From NCBI GenBank assembly GCA_014529385.2, contig CM043959.1, forward strand, positions 93,816,529 through 93,880,528: 64,000 bases of DNA, in the 5' to 3' direction. Below, piece by piece: positions 31,594-43,135 of this stretch (position 1 is its first letter; every line of letters begins with the position of its first letter). A program made the translations under genes and the position numbers. Source of the DNA: Adiantum capillus-veneris (lineage: Eukaryota; Streptophyta; Polypodiopsida; Polypodiales; Pteridaceae). Under the pieces are notes generated by a model. The model worked only from the letters and a program-made list of their open reading frames with translations, had not been told where the DNA came from and did not search any database.

Positions 31594-31910
31594 TGTAGAC
31601 GGTGGGAACAGTCCCTTCCCTAGGTTGGAGTTCTGACTAACGGTTGAGCTGGTAATAATTGAGCCAGTTATTGTAGTAACTACACAATGGACAATCAGTC
31701 AGAGACCCAGTCCGACACCTATAAATAGGATCCATTTCTTCATTTGACGAGACTATGATTTGGGCTATGCTTTGGAATGCTTTTGGCATTGTACTCTTGA
31801 GTCTAGTTTCTTGGAGCTCATTGTGCTCTTGTATTCTCTTGTCGATAAGCTCATAGCAATCCTTTAGCTCACTATACTTTTTTCAGTGGTACTAATCTGA
31901 TATGAAGACA
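31594..31910 (+). repeat. 3' LTR of the gypsy fragment, right border uncertain
   Basis: Begins TGTAGACGGTGGGAAC after the PPT and contains TATAAATA at 31720-31727, consistent with an LTR promoter. The end is probably near GAAGACA (about 31910), but there is no second LTR here to prove it. Confidence 0.6.
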
Positions 31911-32321
31911 ATCCAAAGCTGCTTTTTAACAAGAAGCATAGCGGATGCGTTCAAAAACCCAAGCATAGTGGATTACATACTATTCCTAGCCCATTAGTTA
32001 CTGTTTTGTTAGTTTGCTAAGGGTAGAAAGTGGTAGGAGGAGGGAGGACTAATGATGCTCCTTTGTAGACTTTGCGCTAAAAAGCAAGCAGAAGATAGAG
32101 GCAGTTTACACAAGGTGGAGTTTACCCCCGCCTTGTAACGTCAGCCTACACCAGCCTAATGTTTTAACTCTGCCAAAATGGGCAGAGTTCTGTCTATCGC
32201 TACCCAGTTGAGCATTCACGCAACAAGCAAACAACAAGAAGATGAGATTGTTGATGCAAGCAAAAACCCTGCCTGCTTGTGTGCGAAACTTCTCATACTC
32301 TCTTCAAAGGAGTTGGGGTTT
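31911..32321. other. Intergenic sequence
   Basis: No gene recognised; a frame at 32178-32429 is a translation across the poly-G run. Confidence 0.4.
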
Positions 32322-32341
32322 GGGGGGGGGGGGGGGGGGGG
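32322..32341. repeat. Poly-G run of 20
   Basis: Uninterrupted G20; a C14 run lies at 32730-32743. Such tracts are error-prone in sequencing, so the length is uncertain. Confidence 0.85.
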
Positions 32342-32418
32342 TTTGACCATTCTTAGGGTACGTATGGATTCTAGAAGTCCCTTCCTGGTTAATGGTTGCA
32401 CGACACCGGTGGAGAAGC

Positions 32419-32468
32419 CTCATGACTAAATGGCACGGGGTCTTGAATGAAGACCCCGCCATGGGATC
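32419..32468. repeat. 50 bp inverted repeat, left arm
   Basis: CTCATGACTAAATGGCACGG...GCCATGGGATC; the reverse complement is at 32762-32811 with two mismatches in 50. Confidence 0.9.
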
Positions 32469-32624
32469 CACGCACGAGAACTGCACGCACAAAAGCAGAG
32501 GCACGCCTGGCCGTTGGATGTTTAAAAACTAAACTCGGACATATTTTGTAAACTCAGACATCGGAGGTGTAAACTCAAACAAGCATAAGTACACGTGAAC
32601 ACGCTTCCATTTTAGTGAAATGAA

Positions 32625-32707
32625 TACGTGCGCACGATTAGCTCACTGGGCTGTCACATCACCCATCTGGGTTCAAAATCTTGGGGGTGACCTACCATCG
32701 TTTTTTT
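32625..32707 (+). mobile_element. tRNA-derived SINE-like head
   Basis: TTAGCTCACTGGGCT (32638-32652) resembles a polymerase III A box and CTGGGTTCAAAATCT (32667-32681) a B box, at tRNA-like spacing (~30 bases). A T7 run follows at 32701-32707. The flanks cannot form a full cloverleaf acceptor stem, so it reads as a tRNA-derived SINE (Au-like in layout), not a tRNA gene. Confidence 0.5.
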
Positions 32708-32761
32708 CGCCGTCTGATCGCCTCGAGATCCCCCCCCCCCCCCGCGTCTACCGTCGTTGTT

Positions 32762-32811
32762 GATCCCATGGCGGGGTCTTCATTCAAGAACCCGTGCCAT
32801 TTAGTCACGAG
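32762..32811. repeat. 50 bp inverted repeat, right arm
   Basis: Partner of 32419-32468; the two arms are 293 bp apart and enclose the SINE-like head. Confidence 0.9.
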
Positions 32812-33054
32812 GGCCGCAAGTCCTTCGGTTGATATTGTCTGAAATTCTCTGAATGCAGCCGTAGTGAGACACAGCTCTGAAATGAATATACTAGTGGATG
32901 ACCTCACTACCATGGGAGTAAAGACGAGTGCCGCATGATCGCATCCATCGATCACTTTCACTCGTTCAACCATCATTTTGGTGAGTAGTCCGGACTCGGG
33001 GCCCTGCTTCCATCAAACAACACCCACATTCACTCGAGTGACGAGTCTCTATGA

Positions 33055-33145
33055 TCTCTCTCTCTCTCTCTCTCACTCACACACACACACACACACACAC
33101 GCGAAACAGACTCCAAAGGCAGGGCAGGCAGGCAGGCAGGCAGCG
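33055..33145. repeat. (CT)n-(CA)n and GGCA microsatellites upstream of LRR1-like gene
   Basis: CT run at 33055-33074, CA run at 33077-33100, then GGCAGGCAGGCAGGCAGGCAG at about 33123-33143. A further short CT run at 33269-33283 falls in the probable 5' leader. Confidence 0.85.
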
Positions 33146-33265
33146 CCCCTCTCTCTTCAGATTCCCACCCCCTAAAATAAAGAGCCCACACGGGCCATTG
33201 AAGTCAATTTTTCATTCGCTGTTGTTTTCTCGGCTGCCTCCGTTTTCTTTGTGCTTACCTTGACT

Positions 33266-34739
33266 CATCTCTCTCTCTCTCTCTGTTCTTCCTGCCTGCT
33301 GCCCCCAACCTGTCTTCCGTGTCATTGCACAACCCAAGAGGAGCCTGGACGTCGTCTGCAGGAAATCATTACATCGCAGGTAAGCTCAGTGCTTGAATAT
33401 GTTACCCATTTTTGAAGTGTTGCTTTGTGAAGTGCCATATTGCTAAGCAGAGCAATAGACCTTCACTGCGAAAGTGGTTGCTAAGCATTCGTGTGCACAA
33501 TAAATGGGCATGGGTATAGTCTGATTTTGGCATGAGAAATATACAAGCGCTAGAGCTACTGGGTGAAATTCCATACAAGTGGGGAGACCAAGGAGGCCTG
33601 CTCGGCATTGAGGAAGAGTTTTGACAGGGATGAGGCCTTCTTTTTGCACCAAAAAGGAGTGGTGTTCTATCACGTGAAAACCCCCCCAAATGGTGCCAAT
33701 TCTGAGGATAAGTACGGGGACTAAAATACAAAGCAGACCTGAAGGCGAACACTAAGACACCATATACAACTAGCCACAAGATCAAAACTGAAACTCAACT
33801 GAAATTCCATGGGAAAATCCTGCTCCTGAAGAGTACTATCAGTGAGGAAGGAACCGACATGGTTCAATGTTGGGCAGGAGTAGTAGCTGCACCTGTGGAA
33901 CTTAGAAACAAAGAAGAGGGGTAGCTTTTGATGACTAAGATGAGAGATTGCATATGCAGGGATGAGGCCTTTTGATTATCTCACGTGCCCATGCGTGCAT
34001 GAATGCAAGAGTGGCCATTGTAGAGGATGTAAAGGAATGTAAAAAGGAGTGTTTACTTTTTATCCAGAACACATATATTTTGGTTGGCTGCACATTGCAA
34101 AATTTTATGACATGTGAGTGTGGTTGCCATTCCTTATGAACATTTTCCACTGGATTGCGTGGGTATAAAATATGCTGACCTTGCCAAAACAAGGGCATGG
34201 ATTTTAAAGTCAGCTTGCGTTCCTGGAGCAGCAAGCTGCTTCTCAAATTCGTTTCTTTTTTTTGGAAATGAGAAAGAATGTTGTTGACATTTGGGGATTG
34301 TGGGCCATTCCATTGATGATAAAGATTGTTTACCTATCGTCTATGTATATATACAAATCAAAAGATTATCCTTTTGAAGCAAAGGTGGGCAACTTGCCTT
34401 CATTTTAAAGAGCTTTAGACTCTCTTTTGTAGATATGGCTGACCTTTGTGTTAGGGTATGCTTATGTGTGTACATGAGTGTGTGCGTGAGTCGTATTGAT
34501 ATGAAGTTCTACTCCCAGTATTGGGCATGGACGACATTAGTGGGGATGTCATAGTATTAACTCAATACTATGACAGGATGGAGCTGATGTATACTTGTGG
34601 GTGACTATCATGAGCCTTTTAACTTGCACTTTCTTTGAAGGTGATCCTGGGTTTGTCCTGGATTCAGCCAACTTCTGCTCAAACATGGTCATCCATCTTT
34701 TTGTCTCAATTGCTAGGGTCAACCCCATGTTCTTTGCAG
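33266..34739 (+). other. Predicted 5' untranslated exon and leader intron of LRR1-like gene
   Basis: A good donor CATCGCAG|GTAAGC lies at 33379/33380. The nearest good acceptor before the start codon is TTCTTTGCAG at 34730-34739, which leaves only 15 leader bases before the ATG. A leader intron of ~1360 bp is inferred; the transcription start is not visible and no clear TATA box is seen. The intron holds a perfect hairpin at 34547-34575. Confidence 0.5.
34547..34575. other. Perfect 12 bp stem-loop in leader intron
   Basis: TGTCATAGTATT pairs with AATACTATGACA around the loop AACTC. Confidence 0.9.
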
Positions 34740-34754
34740 TTCCTAAAAAGAAAC

Positions 34755-37700
34755 ATGAAGAGACTCTCGGTGTTTGTGGTGCTGCTTCTTGGGTGCTCAT
34801 CGGCACCTTTCATTTCCTGCAATTCCGAAGGTATTTGCCCATTCTCTTGATCTGCTTTTTACCATATGAAATGCTTGGAATGGTTACTTCATAAATTACT
34901 TGATCGTTACTTGGGCATGCTAACCCAAGGTGCTTGTGTCTATCTTCCTTGGTGTAAAGCTTTAGAAATTCTGCATAGGTATGGTTTAGTGCATGTATCT
35001 ATGGGCAATATGCTGTTTTGTGAGCTGATTTATTTTGTGATCTCAGGTGATGCTCTCCATACCTTCAGAAGAAGCTTATCTGATCCTGATAATGTGCTGC
35101 AAAGCTGGGATCCTACTCTTGTAAACCCGTGCACTTGGTTTCATGTCACTTGCAACCAAGACAATTTAGTGACAAGAGTGTGAGTGTTCAGATAATGCTC
35201 ACTTATCTACTTGTACTGTTTTTTGATGGTGGGTTTGTCTGTGCGTGCTATGCATGGATGTGTGCACATATGCTCTTTGTGTTCACAGTCATACAGGTTG
35301 TCTGCAGGCTATAACTTTCCGCTATGCCTGACCTCATCGTGTTTCTGTATGCATATTCCATGCCTGTATATTTGCACGCACATGTACATGTGTAGGTTAC
35401 TGTGAATGCTGTTGTGTGCAAAGCTGTTTGTTTAGTTATTCCTGCAAATTTCTCCAAAAAATGAGTCAGTTGGCACAAGCTCAAGCCATGTTTAAGGCTA
35501 TGGATCCCCTTGTGCACAGCCTTTAGGCTGTGGACTCTCTTATGCATCTCTAGAGCCATGACAGAAATGCAGTATGCAGATCTTTGTATTGATGGATGCA
35601 TGCTGTGTGTGTGGGAGCATATGCAGAATCATATTATTTTTCCATACGGGTAGGAAAAGAATACCAAACTTCAGCAAACGTATGGAAAACAGGTGTATGA
35701 TATCACACTCCATACTCCACCTGCAGGTTATTCAAAAAAATTAATTTTCAGGCTCAACTTGGGATGCTTTTGGCCTTTGGGAAGATAGTATGGGCTTATT
35801 ATAGCTTCTAGCTTAGAGTAATCTTCTTTTGGCTCAGATAGTGGAGGGCTTGGTACTAGATAGGGCAAGCTTGTGTGCAGTTATTACAATCTATCGTTGG
35901 TTTTGCTTTATATGCCCAGCATATGAAGTCTTCCATAGGTATTGTTTATCAGTTAAGGTCAATATGGAATGGTTAAAATAGGACATATTACTGTATGTTT
36001 TTGTCTTTGGCTAGGCCACATATGGTTCAGCTAAGGTCTGCCAACCATACTTTTTCAAATGGTTCAGCTAAGGTCTGCCAATCATACTTTTTTCATACTT
36101 CCATGCCCATATGTATGGTAAACATATGGGAAAAATTATTGTGGGTATGACCTAGTAGCTGGTCAATACTATGCATGATATAGCTGATGGTTATACTCTC
36201 TTGGGGATGAGTCTGTGACATGCATTCTGGACTTTTTCTGCAGTCACCTATGTGTACCTGCGTGATTGATCTAGGCCCAGTCTTTATTAGTTCTGAAGCA
36301 GAAAGGATTTTGCAACTTATGCTTAGTGTTCTGAGGCTTTTCTGCCAATTTCATTCATTGGGTTTGTCTCATCGGTTTTGTTTCTTTGTTGGCCTACCAG
36401 TGTCGCCTTTAGTGTTTGGTTGTTTTTTTTATAAAAGCTTTGGAGGTAAGGCAATGATGGTTGTAAGAGGTTACCTTGTAATCATTGTCTGTTCTTTAAT
36501 GCTAAATCTTGAGACTAAACTTTGATTTTGCAACTCTTTTCTTGAGTTCCCCTCTCTCTATCCCTTTTCTCTCTCTCACTCTCATTCACACACACATCTT
36601 AAACAATACTATTCTTTATTTTTGGGCAGGCCATCTTGGATCCTTTGAATTTCTTATGCTTTTTCAATTTTTGTGAGGCATCGTCTGATTTGGCTATTAG
36701 CTGTGAGCAAGTGGTCTTATCTGTTCATGTAGCTGTCTATGTTGGAGCTCAATAGAGGCCATGAGACACTTAAGTATGAGGCTTTAACTACTTGTGTGTG
36801 CAGTGATCTTGGCAACTCTAAGCTTTCTGGACATCTTGTTCCGGAGCTTGGAGAACTAAAACATTTACAATATCTGTGAGTGGATTGTTTGAATTGATGT
36901 TCAACTCTTTTCAAAAAATGTGAGCTCAAAGTTAAAGACAGAGCTTTGTTGAGAGCAGGGAGCTTTATAAGAACCAAATCTCAGGCAAGATACCTGAGGA
37001 GCTTGGGAAGCTCACAAATCTTGTAAGCCTGGATCTTTATAATAACAATCTCACAGGGTCCGTCCCCGAATCTATTGGGAATCTTCAGTCGCTTATATTT
37101 ATGTGAGTATTTTTGTTTGCTGTAATAATTTATGATGCTTGTTTACCATCTTCCTGAGACTCATTTGATAGACTTTTTCCAATGTTTTTTGAAGGCGACT
37201 AAATAACAATCAACTGAGTGGCCAAATACCTCGTGCTCTTACGACCATCAAAAGCTTAAAAGTCATGTATAGTCCCTCTCTTTGCATTTGGATGTTAAGT
37301 GCTTAATGATTTACTCTCTGTCAACGGCTTAATGATTTACTGTCTGTTAATGACAATATAAAGCTTAAAAGTCATGTAATAGTCTCTCTTTGTGCATTTT
37401 GATATCAAATGCTTAATGATTTACTGTTTTTTAGTGGCTTGCATATATGGGTTCTCATAGCTGAACTTGTGGGTTTTCAGTGACTTATCATCCAATGACC
37501 TTTGTGGTACTATCCCCGTTTCTGGGCCATTCGAACATTTTCCCATGAAAAGGTATGTCTCTTATTTACCGAGTTAAGTCTTGCCATTGTTATTATGCGA
37601 AGGTTTAAGGTTTTTTCTTTTCTGTAGCAAAACTCTTTCCAAAGTAATTGTAGAAAATATTTGAGTCCTTTGTTGGCTTTCTAAAGCAATCCTTAAGAAG

Positions 37701-37957
37701 AGAGTTAGGCGTACATTTGATATTTTGATATTATTGGATATACCATTTCATATGAAGCATTGAAATCATGTTCTGTTTTCTGTTTTCCAAAAGGTCTCTT
37801 CATTTCATAGCCTCAACTTCTTTTTCATTTTATTGTTGTAGAATGCCAATCCGAACCTTCACCTTGTTGTTGTCCTGTCTGTAGTTTTGAGGGCAATCCT
37901 CGCTTGAAGGGACCTGAACTCCTTGGCTTGGCAGCGTATGACTCAGGTTGCAATTGA
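34755..37957 (+). CDS. Leucine-rich repeat protein 1-like (kinase-less SERK-type LRR protein)
   Basis: Seven coding exons: 34755-34830, 35047-35179, 36804-36875, 36959-37102, 37195-37266, 37481-37552, 37885-37957. All introns are GT-AG and the splice is in frame, giving 213 residues. Residues 1-22 are a signal peptide; 26-70 are the LRR N-cap ([36 protein letters not shown]); 71-190 are five 24-residue repeats. The end [15 protein letters not shown] then stop is the hallmark of the plant LRR1 family (Arabidopsis At5g21090-type, rice OsLRR1-type), not of SERK kinases, which continue with a Pro-rich spacer and kinase. Exon sizes 133, 72, 144, 72, 72 equal those of SERK ectodomain exons, so the two families share gene structure. 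Members are secreted or plasma-membrane-associated and have been linked to HIR proteins and defence; the exact role here is inferred. Confidence 0.93.
36022..36092. repeat. Tandem 35 bp duplication in intron 2
   Basis: TGGTTCAGCTAAGGTCTGCC...CATACTTTTT occurs twice in a row with minor differences. Confidence 0.85.
37251..37430. repeat. Duplication of exon 5 end and donor inside intron 5
   Basis: AAGCTTAAAAGTCATGTA at the exon 5/donor border (37252) recurs 109 bp downstream at 37361, followed in both by AGTC...CTCTTTG and GCTTAATGATTTACT. The second copy carries its own GT (GTCAT|GTAATAG). Confidence 0.85.
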
Positions 37958-38142
37958 GGCAATCGACTCTTTTATACATATATGCATATATGGAAGCTCT
38001 GTACTAACTGCAAAATGGAAGGAGCCTGTCAATGTTGGCCTTCTTACAGAATTTCCCAGCTGAATAAGCTGTTTTTGAAACTTGCAGTTTGTGGTTACAT
38101 GAAGTTGTTTATACACGGGTCTCTTTACAATGTAGTGACACT

Positions 38143-38148
38143 AATAAA
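38143..38148 (+). terminator. Probable polyadenylation signal of LRR1-like gene
   Basis: AATAAA 186 bases after the stop codon. Confidence 0.5.
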
Positions 38149-39239
38149 ACTAAGGGACTTTTGAGAATTGTAGGTGCTCCTAGGAATGGAGGTAACATCA
38201 TTTGTAGGAGGATGGTACTGTCCTTGACTAAACCCATGTTTTGGATTGTATTGTATTGTATTGAGTCGGGTTGTCATTTGTTAATCACATCTCAGGGAAA
38301 TTTCTAGCGATTGTCTCTGAAATTAATTGCGGTCACAGGATTATGCACTAACATGGAGTAGATGACTTTGGAGAAGAAGATTCAGGCTTGGGACAGAAGC
38401 TTACATTTTGGGTATGTCAAGGCTGAGGTGAAGACCTCAATATAATCTCTGGCCTCTTAAGTAATCCAAGGTGTAAAGCATAATTCATGGGCCTTCTTGC
38501 ATTGCCACAAAGCTCTATAGCTGAGGTTTCGTGGCTTAAGTAATTGCAGGTTTGACTGTAATGGCAAGTTTTTGCACCCAAATCTCAACCATTTTTTGGA
38601 AAAACCATTTTCCCAAAAATACATTCTGTTTTGCTCTTTTTTGGAAGTGGAAAATTTTGATATTTAGCATACATTTTCCCTATTTTTTGTTAATGTTGCA
38701 CCAAGTGTATGAGGATTATTTCCTTTCCCTTGTTCCCATAAAGCCTTCTTGGATTTGTAAAACAAGTTTTAGTCAAGAAGTATATGAGGCAACAGACATT
38801 TGATCTGACGATTTGATCGATTTTCTTTTGATATTTTAGTTTGTAAGAGAATCCCGTCTTTAAGAGTTTCATATGAGTCCATTTCATTAATGTGACCCTA
38901 CACCTTGTCGGATTTCAAAGAGGGAGAGCTGTTCCCAAGGCATGCTTTTCTTGTACACTGTATATGCCTTGACCCCAGCCACCATGCCTCTATTTGTATT
39001 CTGTAGGGTTTGAATTCCATGGTGTTTTATACAAGACATTCTTCAAAGTACAAGGGACCATGAAAAATTTGTTGTGGTTGGATGGTCGCAACTTGCAAGA
39101 GTTTACAAGAACAGTTATTACGCTTTGTGGAGAGTTTGGATATGGGTATTTCATTTTTTCATAGACATCCTCACTTTGTGGAGAGCCTAGATATGGGTAT
39201 TTAATATTTTCATAGAGAGAGAACCAAATAACAAGGATA
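38149..39239. other. Intergenic sequence
   Basis: No gene seen. A 54 bp imperfect tandem repeat (TATGGGTATTT...TTTTCATAGA) lies at about 39138-39219. Confidence 0.4.
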
Positions 39240-40165
39240 GATTTAGATGTGGAGAAAGTGATCTGATTGAGGTTGAGGACATCCAAATTAGAGTCGGATC
39301 AAAAAGTAGCTTTTTGATTGTGGATGTCCAAGGTAAGTATAATATGCTTTTAAAAATTCCATGTCTAAGAAGTGTAGAAGCCATACATTCTTATGCATGC
39401 CAAAGACTAACCATACAAGGATCAATAGAAGATTCCACATTAAAACCAATAATACTAGAAGTTGGAGAAGAGCGATGCACCCATAGGAGTTATGCGAAAA
39501 GTATGGAAAAAAGACAGATTATAGTATCGGGATAACTTTATTGACTCAATTGAGGGTGAAAGACCAGTTAGCCTAGATTAAAGGCCTTCAAAAGTAGGAG
39601 AGACACCTAGAGGAACTAGACTAGAGTAACCAAGCTAGATAGAACGAACACAAAAATTGAGTAGCAAAATGTAGACACCTCAACACAATAGGGTACAATT
39701 GGAAGAGATGAGGATTCAACCAGCACATATACTCCTTATAATGATTATGTAGCAAGTATTTTGTGTAGAGAAAGAAGTTGAATCCATGGCTATACAAAAA
39801 GGGGATGGAATGCCGAACGTATTGTTACCAGATGATGATCAAGAGAGAGAGTAAGATGATGATCAAGAGAGAAAGTAACAAAGGTCAATAAGCAATTGAA
39901 ACCAATGATCAAAGAGAGAGCCAAGTAATTGTTTCTAAATTTTTGAGCTTGGAAACATAATGACATGAAGAATGTTCTTTAGAGGTTGCTAGCGTTGGAT
40001 ACCACTGAAAGTAGATGCAAAACCAATATATAGAATGCATCCGAATTATGCAAAGTAGGTCAAGGAAGAGATCAAAAACCTTTAAAAGGTGGATTTTATC
40101 ATCGAAGTAGTAGACATTCAATGGTTACTTCTCATTGTGGTATTTGAATGATACAGTGAGAAGAG
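39240..40165 (+). pseudogene. Ty3/gypsy protease and RT N-terminal fragment
   Basis: Plus frame IEVEDIQIRVGSKSSFLIVD, VQGKYNMLLKIPCLRSVEAI corresponds to the YNxLLGRPWxxxxxAI segment of plant gypsy proteases. Further on, RMHPNYAK-stop-VKEEIKNL-stop-KVDFI, then VDIQWLLLIVVF (40010-40150) is the RT N-terminus (usually RMNPxYAxxVxEExxKLLxxGFI). The sequence between is frameshifted. Non-functional. Confidence 0.7.
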
Positions 40166-40756
40166 CATCTATATGAATTTGTCATAATAACTAATAGGGG
40201 ACACATGTCAGCTCCCTAGCTCAGTTGTCCCCAAGGTGCACTCAAATCCTATTGAATGGCCATAAAGGTGGACCAATGAGAATTAGGCTAGAGTATGTTA
40301 AGTTTAATTCATTTTGAAACACTTGATAAAAGAACTAATAGGAATTAAGCTCTCTAGAAAACTATTGGAAAGTCTCCCAAGGGGTCTAATGAGCACTCAA
40401 CAGTCCAATGGCTTGCCTGATTCTTATTGGTCAGAAGACAAAAGGGTCCAATGACAGTTTAGTTGTATTAATTAAATACCTAAAGCTCTTACAAAAGGGG
40501 AAAGGGGGACACATGTCAAAAGACTCACTTATGCTTCTCAATTATCATTGGCTAAGCTTTGTAGGGTTCAATGGGGTGCCAACATGAGTAAAAGCCAAGA
40601 AGGGTCGACCAAGAGAGAGAGGGGGATTGATTTTGGCAAGACATTATCACACACTTCCACAATCTCATGTGTGAAGCAAAGAAGACTCTTTCTCCTTCTC
40701 AAGCTTTAATGGAAAGCTCATCATGTACTCCAAGCTTGTGACAAGGGAGGCCTACA
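40166..40756. other. Probable retroelement-derived non-coding sequence
   Basis: Phrases such as GGGGACACATGTCA and GGTCCAATGAG resemble parts of the family A LTR but no clear LTR border is visible. No gene. Confidence 0.4.
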
Positions 40757-40931
40757 TGAAAGACCAACGTGTAGACTGGCATGTGGCTCTCCTCCCAACC
40801 TCCCTACTTATAGCCCTTGGCCCTTGCAAGTAGGTCCCTTTAACTCATGCCTGGCCCTTGGCTCCTACCCGTACTGAGCCATTCAGTCCCTGGCCCTTGG
40901 CCTGCTGTCCGGTTCTATTGTTGGCCTGACA
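40757..40931 (-). repeat. Short LTR (175 bp) of element D, 3' LTR
   Basis: TGAAAGACCAACG...GGCCTGACA, followed by TTACTTCCTCCTTGG, the complement of a polypurine tract. About 160 bp recur at 45733-45890. Confidence 0.75.
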
Positions 40932-42084
40932 TTACTTCCTCCTTGGAGAAGCGTTTTTGTCCTCGAAACAAGAGTGATGATACACTAACGTTTTCCACAA
41001 TGGCATCCTTCATGGATCCAATTGTTTGCTTGATCGGAACACGGTTCAGTGGGAGGTTCAAGAAACCAAGAATACTATTTTGATTTTTTACATTGTTGTC
41101 CATGTGCAACCATCTTGTGTTAACGGTTCCTATCTAATCATAGTGTGTAGACTCCATATAGAACACACATGAGCATGCTAAACAAGTTATCACAACAAAG
41201 ATGTACATGAAAGAGTATCACTTTCCATGAAAGTAACTTGCTGACATAACACATTAGCCAAGTTAAAGTCCTTGACTTGTTCTCAAATTTCATCAGTAAA
41301 CATTCCCACTGTAACTAGTGTTCACAGTTGAGAACTTGACTTGTACATGAAGAGACTAAACCTAGTCGCAAGATGCTTTAACTTAAGGCAAGCAAACTTC
41401 AAGTAGAGCCGCAATAAATTCTTACTAACTGGATTGCTTGGTGCTAATATACGCACTTTGCATATCCTTTCGCACAAAATTACACTTTGTAATTTGTCTA
41501 TCCTTTTGGATAATTGACAATATTAAGGTGTTTTTTTCCACGGTTTACAGACAGTCTTCCCAGAGGATTGGTAAACGGGAATCACAATATCGTACAACAT
41601 TGCTGAGGAATCAACAATGTCCTGAATAACCAACGTGGTTATTTTGAAAGATCCACAAGCACCCAAATTGAGCCATGACCTCTATTAGTGATTGATAGAT
41701 CCAAAGATAATCTCATAGAGAGATACTACATATAGAGTGCAAAATGCTTCATAAGCAATTAATGTGATGAATATGCATGCCGCTCCAAATAAGCCTTTGC
41801 TAAACACTAGGGCCCATAACACCTAGTGTGCATGTATTTAACAAAAATAGATCCGAACATGTATATTCATGACCATCCTTGCTAATACGGATGGCAAATG
41901 TGATGCTCCTAGTACGTATTGAAAAAGAATGTAAATAGTTCGGAAAAGAAACTAAATACTTTCTGCTACAATCATTTGCAAGCCGTGCTGAAACATTTGA
42001 ACCATACTTGAAGGTGAAACATTAATCACGTCCAAGTACAAACAATGAAATTATTTCATAAACAACACATAGCCACATTCTTAG
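40932..42084. other. Internal sequence of element D, left part
   Basis: Only the minus frame near 40915-41109 (RVPIKQTIGSMKDAIVEN) ending in LFRGQKRFSKEE looks like decayed pol. The remainder is unrecognised. Confidence 0.4.
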
Positions 42085-43135
42085 ACAAGTGTCCTCCTTA
42101 CCCCTTAGAGAGAGATAGAGAGCTTGAAAATATTTAGATATTTGTTGGATGGAACTAGAAGCACATTGGACTCCTTTTAGCCCAACCAATAGCATTCAAG
42201 CACACCATGTGGTTAAGCATAGGGAGAGTTTGACATGTGTCCCATGTGCCCTTTGGGTGAGCGGGAGGTTAAGTCAAAGATTCACCTAACTTTTGGACTT
42301 TCCTCCTCCTTTGTAGGGTCTCTTTTTGATTCAAGCACCTTACCCCCCATGCATGGGAAGCATCTCAAGCACCTTCCTCATTAAGTTTGTAGGGTTTCTT
42401 TTTGACTCAAGCATCTTGCCCTCCATGCATGGGAAGCTTCTCAAGCACCTTCCTCATTAAGTTTGCAGGGTCTCTTTTTGACTCAAGCACCTTGCCTTCC
42501 ATGCATGGGAAGCTCTCAAACACCTTCCTCATTAAGTTTGCAGGGTCTCTTTTTGACTCAAGCACCTTACCCCCCATGCATGTGAAGCTTTTCAAGCACC
42601 TTCCTCATTAAGTATGACAAGTACCTCAGTCATCAAGCATGACAAGCACCTCAATCACCTTAGTCATCAAGCACGACAAGCACCTTAGTCATCAAGCACG
42701 ACAAGCACTTCAAGCTTAGGTCGAGTTCCCACCCCAAGCTCAGTCCTAGCTTGCCTAAGGTCAAATGACTTTTAACACTAACCATTGGAGGTCTTTAATG
42801 AAGCTAACCCTAAGGTCTTTTAAGCTCCGTTAGATGCACATTGCTCTTTGATAGACTACCTCCTTTTGGACCCCTATTGAGATGTAACCATCTCTCCTCT
42901 TGGTCCCCTGCTGAGGTAAGTTTAGAAGCACTTATTTCACATTGCTCTTTGATAGACCATCTCCTTTTGGACCCCTATTGAGATGCAACCATTTCTCCTT
43001 TTGGTCCCGTGTTGAGATAGGTTTAGAAGCACATATCTCTATTCTAACTTTTGTTCTCGTTTATTTTTTCACACTAAATGATTAGTTTAATATGAGAACA
43101 TCATCTGGTAAAGGTAGATATTATATTTTATGACA
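42085..43135 (-). repeat. Family A LTR fragment nested in element D
   Basis: Runs from ACAAGTGTCCTCCTTACCCC to the terminus TTATGACA at 43135. The left part of the LTR is missing. It holds about four 70-75 bp minisatellite units at 42320-42605. Confidence 0.85.

Noticed and set aside
32625-32707. tRNA gene
   Set aside because: A- and B-box-like motifs are present, but I could not pair an acceptor stem or find an anticodon arm; a SINE head fits better.
34755-37957. Truncated SERK receptor kinase
   Set aside because: The stop follows [14 protein letters not shown], the natural end of the kinase-less LRR1 family, and there is no Pro-rich spacer or kinase exon downstream. A complete LRR1-type gene explains everything.
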